A stretch of DNA of 64,000 nt from Bacteroidales bacterium (GCA_017549805.1 JAFYNJ010000019.1:1-64000); one strand, 5' to 3'. Shown: positions 52,773 through 61,965, numbered from the stretch's first letter. Notes: generated from the letters alone by a model not told the origin. Translations and numbers: made by a program.

Positions 52773-53959
52773 GCGTAATATTCATTGACGAGGCTTCGAT
52801 AGCCTAACTTTTTCAGGGTCTCATAATCGACTCTGTAGTTGGTTTTGTTGTGCTGGCCGGTGCTTAAAAAACGGATATTCTGTTGCAAGTATTGGTCGAT
52901 TTCCCTGAGCCCCTCGCTTTGCGTGATGACGGGGAAGAACCAGCGCGACCAAGTGAGGCTCTCGGGGTCAATGCCTTCGAAGAACTTGCGGTTGAAATAG
53001 CGGATCAATGCCTTCATGGCCGATTCCGCGTCGATGCCTTTGCGGCTCCGCCAACGCATCAACGAACGGGCTTGGCGACGAATCTTGCCTTTCATCTTCT
53101 GTTTGGTGGACTCGGCGATGTCGATCTGTCCATGAAGACATTTGAACCCCAGGAATTCGTAGGCCTCATCGGGTGCGAAATAGTGCTCCTTGTCGGGGTT
53201 GACCTCCAGTTGGTAATCCTTTAGGAATTGGAGCAGCGTGGCTTTATGCTGTTCCAGTTCCTCGCGGTTGGGGGCGAAAAGGATGATGTCATCGGAATAA
53301 CGGGCATAAACGACACCCACCTCGTGGAAATGGTGATCGACAGCATTCAGGAACACATCGGCAAGGAAAGGTGCCGTTGGAGTGCCTGCCATGATGCCAT
53401 GCGGTTCCTCGACGACTTGGCCGTTATAGACGGCATGGTCGTCGCTGAGCATCTGTTCAAAGAAACGATATAGCGGCTCGTCGTCGGCAAGCATCTCTTT
53501 GAGCATGGGCAGCAGGAGTGGGATGGGGATGGAGTTGAAATAGTCGTGGATATCGAGCTTGTAAGCCCACATCGACTGGCCTTTGATGGCTTTGTTGATA
53601 CGGAAGATGGCATCGTGGGCGGTGACGCCTCTGCGAAAGGCGTAACAGTTGGGGGCGAAGTGATCGTCGTAGCGGTAGAGCAGGAAAGCGATGAGTTTCA
53701 GCACTTGCATTTCTTCTGGTTGGTAGCTATAAACCACCCGCTTCTTGCCCGTTCCCATTTTGTTGATGATCTTTTTCTTAGGAAAGCTCAAACAATGGCC
53801 TTGCTGCAACTTGGAGGCCAAAGGAAGGTATTGCTCTTCGGCTACGAAGTTGTCGGCTTCATCGAACTCATGCCAATTGAAGCGGCCTTTCATGAGACGA
53901 TAGGCCAAAAACTCTTCCCAAGCACCTTGATCGGTAATTTGCGTGATGATGCTTTCCAT
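52760..53959 (-). CDS. Group-II-like reverse transcriptase without maturase domain
   Basis: A 399-residue RNA-directed DNA polymerase. Motif 2 CYAFRRGVTAHDAI is at residues 105-118, and motif 3 YKLDIHDYFNSI holds catalytic Asp136. Motif 4 is GTPTAPFLADVFLN (192-205), where group II introns have GTPQGG...SPLLAN. Motif 5 YSDD is at 221-224, and motif 7 EFLGF lies near 266. A helical thumb follows, ending KLGYRSLVNEYY. No maturase X/HNH domain, no DGR-type SQ motif and no retron NAxxH/VTG motifs at their usual places are seen. ATG 53959 is 10 bases from a structured RNA-like element upstream. A defence RT (DRT/UG or G2L type) is the best guess. Confidence 0.85.
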   Translation of the reverse strand: MESIITQITDQGAWEEFLAYRLMKGRFNWHEFDEADNFVAEEQYLPLASKLQQGHCLSFPKKKIINKMGTGKKRVVYSYQPEEMQVLKLIAFLLYRYDDHFAPNCYAFRRGVTAHDAIFRINKAIKGQSMWAYKLDIHDYFNSIPIPLLLPMLKEMLADDEPLYRFFEQMLSDDHAVYNGQVVEEPHGIMAGTPTAPFLADVFLNAVDHHFHEVGVVYARYSDDIILFAPNREELEQHKATLLQFLKDYQLEVNPDKEHYFAPDEAYEFLGFKCLHGQIDIAESTKQKMKGKIRRQARSLMRWRSRKGIDAESAMKALIRYFNRKFFEGIDPESLTWSRWFFPVITQSEGLREIDQYLQQNIRFLSTGQHNKTNYRVDYETLKKLGYRSLVNEYYAYQK

Positions 53960-53960
53960 A

Positions 53961-54106
53961 ACGAAAAAAGAAAAAGGGGAAGGATTTTGAATCCGCAAAA
54001 TTGCGGATCACAAGATGGTACATGGTCTGGCTGCCTGCAAAGCCCTCCTGTTAAGGACCATGCTGCATCCGCCGCAGGCGCAGCAGTGCTGCATCCCCTT
54101 TTTCGT
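53961..54106 (-). ncRNA. Candidate structured RNA upstream of the reverse transcriptase
   Basis: On the minus strand an 11-base-pair outer stem closes the element (54104-54094 with 53980-53970, GAAAAAGGGGA with TCCCCTTTTTC). Inside are a GCAGC-ACT-GCTGC hairpin (54092-54080), a CATGGTC/GACCATG stem (54062-54056 with 54027-54021) enclosing GGCT/AGCC, and a perfect ATCCGCAA/TTGCGGAT hairpin (54008-53991). A 10-base direct repeat TGCTGCATCC occurs at 54061-54070 and 54087-54096. It is not convincingly coding. Position and closure resemble retron or DRT non-coding RNAs. Confidence 0.5.
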
Positions 54107-54121
54107 GGTTTTTACTAAATC

Positions 54122-54658
54122 TTACATCAGCTTCTTGATCCGGCTAACGACATAGCTTCTTTCGTTGGGCATCTGCGTATAGAAGTTGATGTAGGGAAGC
54201 TGGATCCTGTTGGCATACTTCCGGGCAATCAGGTACTTCACGTTGCTGTCGTGGCTATGTCCTTTGCCCAGCATGACCACGGCTTTGGCGGTGCTGGCAT
54301 CGTACAATACAAATGAATAGGGCTTGCCCCATTCGGCCTTGTAAGCCTGGCGTGGTCTGCTGCTGTAAAGCTGGAACTCTTCGTTGAGGTCTCCGACCAA
54401 TTCTTGCACCGGGACGTTCTCACGGAAGGTGTACTGTGGGAATTCCGTGGTGAGAATCTCCTTGAAGAAGGCCACCCATTCCGCGTCGGTGCGCTCCCTT
54501 TGGTAAACCTCTTGTGGCTGTTGCGGTTGGCTTTGTAGCTGAGCCGGCTGGGCTTGTGAAGAGGTGTGCTGTTGCGAGTATTTCGCTTTGTTGATTTCCG
54601 TCGTCACCTCCTTTTTGATGGTTTTGGCAACGGTGGAGAAGAATTGTTTGATGTCCAT
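54122..54658 (-). CDS. Unknown protein upstream of the RT element
   Basis: A 178-residue cytoplasmic protein. Residues 1-25 are helical (MDIKQFFSTVAKTIKKEV), residues 28-50 a Gln/Pro-rich linker, and the rest a folded domain. The stretch YSFVLYDASTAKAVVMLGKGHSH near residue 115, followed by NVKYLIARKYANRIQLPYI, has the strand-turn-strand-helix outline of DUF2726/PD-(D/E)xK nuclease-like domains. The acidic catalytic residues are not convincing, so it may be inactive. It lies 22 bases after glmS and 15 bases before the candidate RNA, on the same strand as the RT. Confidence 0.65.
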   Translation of the reverse strand: MDIKQFFSTVAKTIKKEVTTEINKAKYSQQHTSSQAQPAQLQSQPQQPQEVYQRERTDAEWVAFFKEILTTEFPQYTFRENVPVQELVGDLNEEFQLYSSRPRQAYKAEWGKPYSFVLYDASTAKAVVMLGKGHSHDSNVKYLIARKYANRIQLPYINFYTQMPNERSYVVSRIKKLM

Positions 54659-54680
54659 GTTTTGTTATTTTTTGATTGTG

Positions 54681-56525
54681 TCATTCAACAGTGACGGATT
54701 TGGCCAAGTTGCGTGGTTGATCGACGTTGCAGCCTCGCATTACGGCGATGTGGTAGGCGAGGATCTGCAGCGGCACAGTGGCCAACAGTGGGGAGTAAAG
54801 GCATTCCGTTTCGGGTATCTCGATGACATGGTCGGCCATCTTGCGAGCCATCACGTCTTTTTCGCTCACCACAGCGATGATGATGCCGTCGCGGGCTTTC
54901 ACCTCCTGGATGTTGCTGAGTACCTTCTCATAGGTGCTGTGATTGGTGGCGATGAACACCACCGGCATGTTCTTGTCGATCAAAGCGATGGGGCCGTGTT
55001 TCATTTCAGCGGCGGGATAGCCTTCGGCATGGATGTAGGAGATCTCCTTGAGCTTCAAGGCGCCTTCGAGAGCCACGGGATAGTTTTGAAGACGACCGAG
55101 ATAGAGCATGTTGCGCACATCCTTGTATTTTTCAGCAATGTCTTTCACATGGCCGCTGTGGTCGAGGGTCCATTGGATCTTCTCCGGGATGCGATCCAGC
55201 TCGTTGATGAATTCTTGGCGTTCCTCGTCTTTCATCGAACCTTTCAGTTCGGCTAAACGCAAGGCCAGCATGGCCATCACGGTGACTTGCGAGGTGAAGG
55301 CTTTGGTGGAGGCTACGCCGATTTCGGGGCCTGCATGGGTGTAGATGCCTGCGTCGGTGGCTCTGGAGATGGAGGAGCCGATGACATTGCAGATGCCCAG
55401 CACGATAGCGCCTTTTTCCTTGGCCAGGTTGATGGCAGCCAAGGTGTCGGCCGTCTCGCCTGATTGAGACACGGCAATCACCACATCATGAGGGGTGATG
55501 ACGGGGTCGCGGTAACGGAACTCGGAAGCATATTCCACTTTGACACGGATCTTGGCTAGTTTCTCAATCATGTAGCTGCCTACCAAGCTGGCATGCCATG
55601 AGGTGCCACAGGCCACAAAGACGATGTTGTCGGCGTAGAGCAGCTGTTTCTCATATTGTTGGATGCCGCCCAATCTTACGGTATTGGCTTCGGGATGCAG
55701 ACGGCCACGCATGGTGTCGCGCACGATGGTCGGTTGTTCATAGATCTCCTTCATCATGAAATGGTCGAAGCCGGCTTTCTCGATGGAGTCGAGGTTCATC
55801 TGAAGCTCTTGGACGTAAGGGATGGCTTCCACATCCTGGATGGTCTTGATGTGCAGCTCTTCGCCCAACTTGATGCGAACCACTTGCTCGTCTTCGATAT
55901 AGACCACTTTCTGGGTGCGTCCCACGATGGGGGTGGCGTCGGAAGCGATGTAATACTCTCCATCGCCAATGCCGATGACCATGGGGCTACCTTTGCGGGC
56001 GGCGATGAGTTCATCGGGATGACCTTTCTCTACGATGGCGATAGCATAGGCGCCGATTACATGGTTCAAGGCGATGCGGACCGCTTCGAACAGATCGACA
56101 TGTTCGCTCTGTTGAACGTCTTCGATGAGGTTGGTGAGCACTTCAGTGTCGGTTGAGGACTTGAAGGTGAAACCGCGTTTCTCCAACTCCTTGCGTAGGC
56201 TGAGGTAGTTCTCGATGATGCCGTTGTGGATCAACGCGATGTTGCCCGAGTTGGACAGGTGGGGGTGTGCGTTGGTTTGGTTGGGTTCGCCGTGGGTGGC
56301 CCAACGGGTATGGGCGATGCCGATATGGCCGCTGATATCCTTGCCATCGGCGAAGGCCTCCAGGTCGGAAACTTTGCCTTTTGTCTTATAAACATTCAGT
56401 TCGTTGGTTGGGTTCAGCAATGCGACACCGGCACTGTCGTAACCACGGTATTCGAGGCGCTTGAGTCCTTCAATGAGAATCGGGTAGGCGTCCTGATGGC
56501 CTACGTAAGCTACAATTCCACACAT
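54681..56525 (-). CDS. glmS: Glutamine--fructose-6-phosphate aminotransferase
   Basis: Makes glucosamine-6-phosphate for cell-wall synthesis. After Met removal Cys1 (CGIVAYVG) is the glutaminase nucleophile. THGEPNQTNAHPH and HNGIIENY follow. Two SIS sugar-isomerase domains occupy residues 290-610, and the protein ends KSVTVE as in the family. ATG 56525 is required for the Cys1 rule; the eight extra codons upstream are not part of it. Length 614 is normal. A promoter lies just upstream. Confidence 0.96.
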   Translation of the reverse strand: MCGIVAYVGHQDAYPILIEGLKRLEYRGYDSAGVALLNPTNELNVYKTKGKVSDLEAFADGKDISGHIGIAHTRWATHGEPNQTNAHPHLSNSGNIALIHNGIIENYLSLRKELEKRGFTFKSSTDTEVLTNLIEDVQQSEHVDLFEAVRIALNHVIGAYAIAIVEKGHPDELIAARKGSPMVIGIGDGEYYIASDATPIVGRTQKVVYIEDEQVVRIKLGEELHIKTIQDVEAIPYVQELQMNLDSIEKAGFDHFMMKEIYEQPTIVRDTMRGRLHPEANTVRLGGIQQYEKQLLYADNIVFVACGTSWHASLVGSYMIEKLAKIRVKVEYASEFRYRDPVITPHDVVIAVSQSGETADTLAAINLAKEKGAIVLGICNVIGSSISRATDAGIYTHAGPEIGVASTKAFTSQVTVMAMLALRLAELKGSMKDEERQEFINELDRIPEKIQWTLDHSGHVKDIAEKYKDVRNMLYLGRLQNYPVALEGALKLKEISYIHAEGYPAAEMKHGPIALIDKNMPVVFIATNHSTYEKVLSNIQEVKARDGIIIAVVSEKDVMARKMADHVIEIPETECLYSPLLATVPLQILAYHIAVMRGCNVDQPRNLAKSVTVE

Positions 56526-56546
56526 AGAGTTTTCTGTTAAAAACCA

Positions 56547-56575
56547 CAAATTTACATTTTTTTGAAAAATGTCAA
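56547..56575 (-). promoter_or_regulatory. glmS promoter
   Basis: Minus-strand TTG (56575-56573), 18-base spacer, TAAATTTG (56554-56547), 21 bases before the start codon. Confidence 0.62.
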
Positions 56576-56594
56576 GAAAAAATCCCGGTTTTTC

Positions 56595-56602
56595 TATTTT
56601 TG
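56595..56602 (+). promoter_or_regulatory. -7 element of the PCMD-like T9SS gene
   Basis: TATTTTTG, 27 bases before the ATG at 56630, fits TAnnTTTG. Confidence 0.5.
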
Positions 56603-56629
56603 CCGTCGCAACAACTCAAGTTAACCATC

Positions 56630-57946
56630 ATGGAAAAACGAAGCATTTATCTTATCCTTTGTCTGTGTTTCTGCAGCATGTTATGTTTTGCCCAATACGG
56701 GACCCAATTCAGCAACCGTGGCTTTGAGTCTTGGGCCAATTTCGGTTCGGGAAATGACACTAACGAGCCAGTACATTGGCATTCCGGCATGTCTGCGTCG
56801 GGCACCTTTAGCAGTTTCCTTTCCAAGCAAATCGAGCCCTCGACCCATGTCCGTCCAGGATCCACGGGATCGAAAAGTGTGAGGATGTGGCCAAAGTCCA
56901 TCATGGGAGTGACGGCCAACGGCAATTTGACTTGTGGCAGGATGAATGCCGGAAGCATGAGTGCATCGGGTGGTAGCAACTACAACTACACCCAACGTTC
57001 CGATGAGCGTTTCAACACGCCCATCACCAGAGTTCCGGATTCGTTAACCGTGTGGGTGTGTTTCCGTTCCGAGAGCGCTGACCAGAACGCAAGGGCGAGG
57101 GCGATGATTCATGGTGACGCTGACTTCAAGGAAGTCGCCAATGGCACTTTCGATCCTTCCGACAAGTTGGTGGCCACGGCCTCGCGTTCGTTCAAACGCA
57201 CAAGTACATCAGGCGGCAGCTTTACTTGGCGACGCCTTTCCATCCCTTTTGTGGAACAAGGGCCATGCCATGATCCCCGATATATTTTATTTACGATCAC
57301 CACGAATGAAATACCAGGAGAAGGCGGTACGTCCGATGACATGTATGTCGATGACATCTTGTTGATTTATAATCCTTCCGTCCAGATGGGTGCCGTTGAC
57401 AAGGATCATTTCCAGATGGGGGAAAGCCTTAGCATACCCTTCACTTTGGAAGGAACCATGAGCGCCGAAAACTTGAATAAGGAAGCTAACCAAGTGATCG
57501 CCCAACTGTCACAATCCAATGGCAGTTTCAGTACCCCCATTGAGTTGGGAAGAGTGACGGCTGATGTTACTGGCAGTATTACAGTTTCGATTCCTATGGA
57601 CATTTATCAAGGTGAGCATTACCGCATCCGTTTGGTCACCACCAATTATCCCATGGTTTCGGAAGACAATGGATTTGACATTAGTATTCAATCTGTTATG
57701 CAGGTGGCAGAGTCTGGCGAAGAGCTCAAAATATATCCCGTTCCGGCCAAACAGTTCGTTCATTTCTCATCAGAGAAGACGATCAATGGCATAGAGATTT
57801 TCAATGCTTCGGGCAATTTGGTTTTGTATTATCATGAATCCTCCAGTGATGTTGAGTTGCCTGTTGACTCCATGGCTCCAGGAGTTTATTTTGCCCGATG
57901 CCGCTTTGATCAGGACGAGTTGATCAGGAAGATCCTAGTGGATTGA
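56630..57946 (+). CDS. PCMD-like secreted protein with T9SS type A sorting domain
   Basis: A 438-residue surface protein. A signal peptide ends at MLCFAQ. The N-terminal FSNRGFESWANFGSG, then EPVHWHSG, and later DDMYVDDILLIYN match the putative carbohydrate-metabolism domain (PCMD) pattern of a beta-sandwich with a galactose-binding look. The last 75 residues (from about residue 360, LKIYPVPAKQFVHF to RKILVD) are a type A sorting domain for T9SS. I chose ATG 56630 because the frame upstream is too short to matter and lacks a signal peptide. Confidence 0.85.
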   Translation: MEKRSIYLILCLCFCSMLCFAQYGTQFSNRGFESWANFGSGNDTNEPVHWHSGMSASGTFSSFLSKQIEPSTHVRPGSTGSKSVRMWPKSIMGVTANGNLTCGRMNAGSMSASGGSNYNYTQRSDERFNTPITRVPDSLTVWVCFRSESADQNARARAMIHGDADFKEVANGTFDPSDKLVATASRSFKRTSTSGGSFTWRRLSIPFVEQGPCHDPRYILFTITTNEIPGEGGTSDDMYVDDILLIYNPSVQMGAVDKDHFQMGESLSIPFTLEGTMSAENLNKEANQVIAQLSQSNGSFSTPIELGRVTADVTGSITVSIPMDIYQGEHYRIRLVTTNYPMVSEDNGFDISIQSVMQVAESGEELKIYPVPAKQFVHFSSEKTINGIEIFNASGNLVLYYHESSSDVELPVDSMAPGVYFARCRFDQDELIRKILVD

Positions 57947-57966
57947 TTCCGTTTTTGAGAAGAAAC

Positions 57967-57997
57967 AAAAAAAGCGCCTCGATCGAGGCGCTTTTTT
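57967..57997. terminator. Bidirectional terminator
   Basis: GCGCCTC-GATC-GAGGCGC is perfectly palindromic, flanked by seven A and six T. It separates two convergent genes. Confidence 0.92.
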
Positions 57998-58015
57998 GTT
58001 TTAACGATGATTTGA

Positions 58016-61000
58016 TTAGAAGCTATACTTCAGACCAAGCATCAATGACCAGCATTGGTTGGTGTTGATGTAGGTCTGGGTGTAGGTGCTGGTGGGATAT
58101 TCACCATCGATATCTTTGTTCATCGAGAACACAGGAGTGTTGTTTTCGAAATGGTCAACTTTCAAAGGAGCAATGGTATAGGTGTTGCCGAAGCAGCCTA
58201 ACTTGTAAAGGCCCCATGAGGAGTTGAGCATGTTGAGCACATTGTCGAAATTGGCGCTGAGCTCAAAACAATGTGTGGTGTTGCCGATGGTCTTCTTGAA
58301 GGTCTTGGCAATACGCATGTCGAGGAGGTGCATCCAAGGTGAGCGGCCAGCGTAGGCTTCGGCATATTGTCCTTTATGCGTGCTCAGGTAAGGATCGTTG
58401 TCCATGAAGGTTTGGAAGGCAGTCTTGTCATCATCGCTGACCCAGAGGAGGTCGTTGGCGCTGTTAGGAATGTACATCAGATCGGTTTTGAGCCCATCGC
58501 CATTCAAGTCGTTGGAATAAATGTAGCTGAAAGCTCCAGCCGAGTAGGCGGTGTAGAACAAGTTGACTCTGACGCCGTCGCCGTCAAAGAGGCTCGGGAA
58601 CATGTAGCCAACAGAAGCGGTGACCTTGTCAGGAATGACATACTGGCTGCGTTGCAGTGTGACGAAGGTAGGACCGTCGATGCTGTAAAGGCCGGAGTAG
58701 GCTGATTTAGCATCGCTGCCAGGCATGCCGGAGATCTCCTTGCTTTCAGTGTGGGTATAGGCAGCGCGGATGTCGAAGTTTCTAAACGGAGTGGCGCTGA
58801 TGGCGGCGTTGATGGTGTAACCATAGCCTTCTCTCGAGTTGGTCAGCACGTAAGCATTGTGGGCTTTGTTATTCTCATCGACATAGTAATAGTCAGAGAG
58901 GAGCTTGTAGTTAACACGGTTGTCAGGACCATTAAAACGAACTTCGTCACCGGCATTGGCAATCATGTCGTATTTGAGATTCCAGTCAATAAGGCGGACA
59001 CCATAAATGGTCTTGTTGAACATGCCTTCCAAAGTGAAGGTCATGGGGAACGAAACTGGCACATCCCAGTCGATGCCGAGCATAGATTTCCAGATCTGAG
59101 GCATTCTGAAGTTAGGATCGACACCGTTGATGGTGCCCGGAAGGGTTCCATCTTCAGGGGTGACGTTGAGGTTGTCTGCAAGGCCAAGGGCGTTAATCAT
59201 ATCATCAACATTGGTGATATAGGTGCCATCGGGTTTAATCAGCTTTTGCAGATTGGCCAGAACTTCAGGGCTATAGTTGACAACATAGCTGCTGGTGATG
59301 GAATCGTAGCCGATGGTGCCGCTGTTTCCGTAGAAACTGGATTGGATCATACCTGAGTTTTGAGGCATATTGGTGAAGAATACCAGAGGCAGACGGCCTT
59401 GGAAGAGACCGGTACCGCCGCGGACGGTGAGGTCCTCAGTGGCATTCCAGGTGAAGCCGACGCGAGGCGATGCCTGAACACGGCTGGTAGGCCATTTGCC
59501 AGTGTTCACAACGTTGCCGCCCATATTGTAGTTGAGGATGGCGTTATTGGTCATCAGCTGTGAGTCGTCGAAGAACATGCCATCAGCGCGAACACCGTAG
59601 TTCAGTTTAAAGTTGTCGGTGATGTTCCATTCGTCTTGGGCATATACGCCGAATTGGTTGTAGGTGACTTCACCACGCGGATTCTGTTCACCGTTGTTAC
59701 CGACGGTAAGGCAGAAGCTCAACGGAAGAGCACCGGTCAAGAAGTCTTCAGCACTGGCGAAACGATAATAACCAGTAGCATTGCGCATATAGGAGTTCCT
59801 TGCGTTCTGACGTTCCCAGTTGACACCGGCAGTGATTTTATGATTGCCCGTGTAATAGGTAACGTTGTCAGTGGCATTAAATACTTTGTTCAATACACCG
59901 TTGTTGTAGGTGAAGAGTTCGTAACCGAAACTGGTGAAAGGAACGTAGTTGCCCTCATTTTGGAAGCCTGCGTCACCACTCATGATGTCAATGTGGGGGA
60001 AAATGTCGGAGTTGGAGCCGCGTTGGTCGTTGATGTCAGTATAGGTGAATAAGAACTGGTTGCTCAATTGGGTTGAGAAGCGGCTGTTCAATTCAGTGGC
60101 GAATGACATCACATTATTGTTCTGTGAGTACATGTTGTTGGAGAACGGGAAGGAGATGGAGCTTGAACGATCGTGGTTGTAGTTACGGAATTGATCGTCG
60201 CAAGAGTTGCCATTTGGAGCAACCCATTTGGTGTTGTTAGTCTTGTTGAAACGGAACATTAATTTGTTGTTGTCGTTGATGTTCCAGTCGATACGGGCCA
60301 AGAGTTTCAGGTTGTTGTTACCGCCAGGATAGTCGGTGTATGAACCGGGGTTGTAGCCATAGTCGTTGACCAATTTGTTGTAAATCTGGTCGAGAACTGC
60401 GGCACTGGCAGCGTCAGGACGATATTGGATGACTTCTGAAGGCTCTTCGGTTCTTTCAGCGTTCAAGAAGAAGAACAACTTGTTTTTCACGATAGGACCG
60501 CCGACAGTAGCACCATAGGTAAAGCGGCTTTCTTCAGGACGGGGCGAGCCGAGGCTTTCACCCATCAGTGTGTTGCCGCGCATGGTCTGGTTTTTATAGT
60601 AGGTGTAGGCTGAACTATGGAACTGGTTGGTGCCTGACTTGGTGATGGCGTTGATGCCGCCGCCCACGAAGTTGGATTGACGGACGTCGAAAGGAGCGAC
60701 CACCACTTGAACTTCTTCAAGAGCATCCACGGAGATGGGGGTGCCACCGCCAGGGAGGTTGCTGCTCAAACCGAAGTTGTTGTTGAAGTTGGCGCCGTCA
60801 ACGGTGAAGTTGGTAGAACGACCGTCGCTACCAGCGAAACTCATGCCATTGGCGTAAGGCGACACTTTGACAACATCCGTGATAGTACGGTTGATGGTAG
60901 GCAAATTGGCGATTTGCTCTGTGCTAATGGTTGTTGAGTTGGCTGTGCTGACAGGTTTTTCGGCTTCGCCTGAGATGACGACTTCACCAAGACCAACAGC

Positions 61001-61324
61001 CTCACTCTTAAGTACAAAGTCAGCGCGATAGGTCTCGCCCAACTTCAAAGAGAGGTTCTCGATCTTTGAAGGGGTATAACCAACAAAACGGACTTCGACA
61101 GTGTAAGGACCACCGACCCTCATGCCTTGCAGAGAGTAGCGGCCTTCGCTGTTTGTTGTGGTGCCGTAGAAGGTACCGGAAGGGACGTGGGTGGCAATCA
61201 CAGTAGCACCTGGAAGCGGCCCTTGTTGGTCAACGATTTTACCACTCATGTTTGAAGTGGTTACCTGAGCCATCAAAGTGATGGAGGCAATCATTGCCAA
61301 GAAAAAAGTAAGTAACTTTTTCAT
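58016..61324 (-). CDS. Oar-like TonB-dependent outer-membrane receptor
   Basis: An 1,102-residue protein. A signal peptide ends near LMAQ (residue 19). A carboxypeptidase-regulatory-like domain (about 22-110, GKIVDQQGPLPGATVIA) is followed by a plug domain with VDGANFNNNFG and EVQVVVAPFDVRQSNFVGG near residue 210, then a beta-barrel of about 850 residues ending in LGLKYSF. This matches the Oar/TonB-receptor type used to take up or export large substrates in Bacteroidota; no SusD partner is adjacent. It may work with the double TonB protein, but that is speculative. Confidence 0.93.
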   Translation of the reverse strand: MKKLLTFFLAMIASITLMAQVTTSNMSGKIVDQQGPLPGATVIATHVPSGTFYGTTTNSEGRYSLQGMRVGGPYTVEVRFVGYTPSKIENLSLKLGETYRADFVLKSEAVGLGEVVISGEAEKPVSTANSTTISTEQIANLPTINRTITDVVKVSPYANGMSFAGSDGRSTNFTVDGANFNNNFGLSSNLPGGGTPISVDALEEVQVVVAPFDVRQSNFVGGGINAITKSGTNQFHSSAYTYYKNQTMRGNTLMGESLGSPRPEESRFTYGATVGGPIVKNKLFFFLNAERTEEPSEVIQYRPDAASAAVLDQIYNKLVNDYGYNPGSYTDYPGGNNNLKLLARIDWNINDNNKLMFRFNKTNNTKWVAPNGNSCDDQFRNYNHDRSSSISFPFSNNMYSQNNNVMSFATELNSRFSTQLSNQFLFTYTDINDQRGSNSDIFPHIDIMSGDAGFQNEGNYVPFTSFGYELFTYNNGVLNKVFNATDNVTYYTGNHKITAGVNWERQNARNSYMRNATGYYRFASAEDFLTGALPLSFCLTVGNNGEQNPRGEVTYNQFGVYAQDEWNITDNFKLNYGVRADGMFFDDSQLMTNNAILNYNMGGNVVNTGKWPTSRVQASPRVGFTWNATEDLTVRGGTGLFQGRLPLVFFTNMPQNSGMIQSSFYGNSGTIGYDSITSSYVVNYSPEVLANLQKLIKPDGTYITNVDDMINALGLADNLNVTPEDGTLPGTINGVDPNFRMPQIWKSMLGIDWDVPVSFPMTFTLEGMFNKTIYGVRLIDWNLKYDMIANAGDEVRFNGPDNRVNYKLLSDYYYVDENNKAHNAYVLTNSREGYGYTINAAISATPFRNFDIRAAYTHTESKEISGMPGSDAKSAYSGLYSIDGPTFVTLQRSQYVIPDKVTASVGYMFPSLFDGDGVRVNLFYTAYSAGAFSYIYSNDLNGDGLKTDLMYIPNSANDLLWVSDDDKTAFQTFMDNDPYLSTHKGQYAEAYAGRSPWMHLLDMRIAKTFKKTIGNTTHCFELSANFDNVLNMLNSSWGLYKLGCFGNTYTIAPLKVDHFENNTPVFSMNKDIDGEYPTSTYTQTYINTNQCWSLMLGLKYSF

Positions 61325-61391
61325 AGATAATGAATTAATGTTAGTAATTTGGTTAGTATTATGTTGTGATGTTGCTCGATGTTTTCAAGAG

Positions 61392-61399
61392 CAAAAATA
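61392..61399 (-). promoter_or_regulatory. -7 element of the Oar-like receptor
   Basis: Minus-strand TATTTTTG, 67 bases before the start codon. The 232-base gap to the next gene holds this and a divergent element and is otherwise unremarkable. Confidence 0.45.
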
Positions 61400-61494
61400 T
61401 CAATTTCTATGGAAGGGCTAACACAAAAGACGACTTTTTCAAAATAAAGAAATCAACACGATTTGTTCATAACTTTTTTGGTTTTTCATCTTTT

Positions 61495-61528
61495 TTTGGT
61501 ACTATTTCGAAAAAAGTATTTATTTTTG
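61495..61528 (+). promoter_or_regulatory. Promoter of the acidic lipoprotein
   Basis: TTTG (61495-61498), 22-base spacer, TATTTTTG (61521-61528), 27 bases before the ATG at 61556. Confidence 0.5.
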
Positions 61529-61555
61529 TACGGCTAATTTAATTATTATCGCACT

Positions 61556-61924
61556 ATGAAGAAATCATTACTCGTTTTGATCATGAGCGTCATCATGATT
61601 GGCTTGGCTTCATGTGGTGGCAATGATCACTCGAAGGCATTCAACAAGGCAAAGAAGATTATGGACAACATTTCCGACAACATCAAGGCAGCTAAGACTT
61701 GCGACGATGTTGACATGGCAGCTTTCGGTATTCTCGGCATGCTGGGCATTGAAGGTATTGACGCCCTCTCCGCCGATGAGCAAGCTGAACTTGACAAGAT
61801 GTCGGAAGACATGAACAAGCTCATGGAAAGCAAGAAGGCTGAACTGGATTGCAAGGACGACTTCTTCGATCTCGATGACGATGAAGTTCCATTCGACGAG
61901 CCTGTTGAAGTGGAAGAGGAATAA
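61556..61924 (+). CDS. Small acidic lipoprotein
   Basis: A 122-residue protein with lipobox GLASC (Cys20). The mature part is helical and carries two Cys (in KTCDD and LDCKDD), which could form a disulfide. It ends in an acidic tail rich in Asp/Glu (from about residue 105). No family is recognised. A strong terminator lies 41 bases after the stop. Confidence 0.7.
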   Translation: MKKSLLVLIMSVIMIGLASCGGNDHSKAFNKAKKIMDNISDNIKAAKTCDDVDMAAFGILGMLGIEGIDALSADEQAELDKMSEDMNKLMESKKAELDCKDDFFDLDDDEVPFDEPVEVEEE

Positions 61925-61965
61925 GCTTCCAAACTAGGGAGCAACCCTTTCACAAGTTAATGATT

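Noticed and set aside
53165..53400. Retron RT based on NAVDHH (an NAxxH match)
   Set aside because: The match lies after motif 4, where group II RTs have LNELDKY, not in the retron X region; no VTG motif was found.
33680..53959. Diversity-generating retroelement (RT plus Avd-like four-helix bundle)
   Set aside because: The two genes are about 19 kb apart, RT motif 4 lacks the DGR SQ signature, and no template/variable repeat pair was seen.
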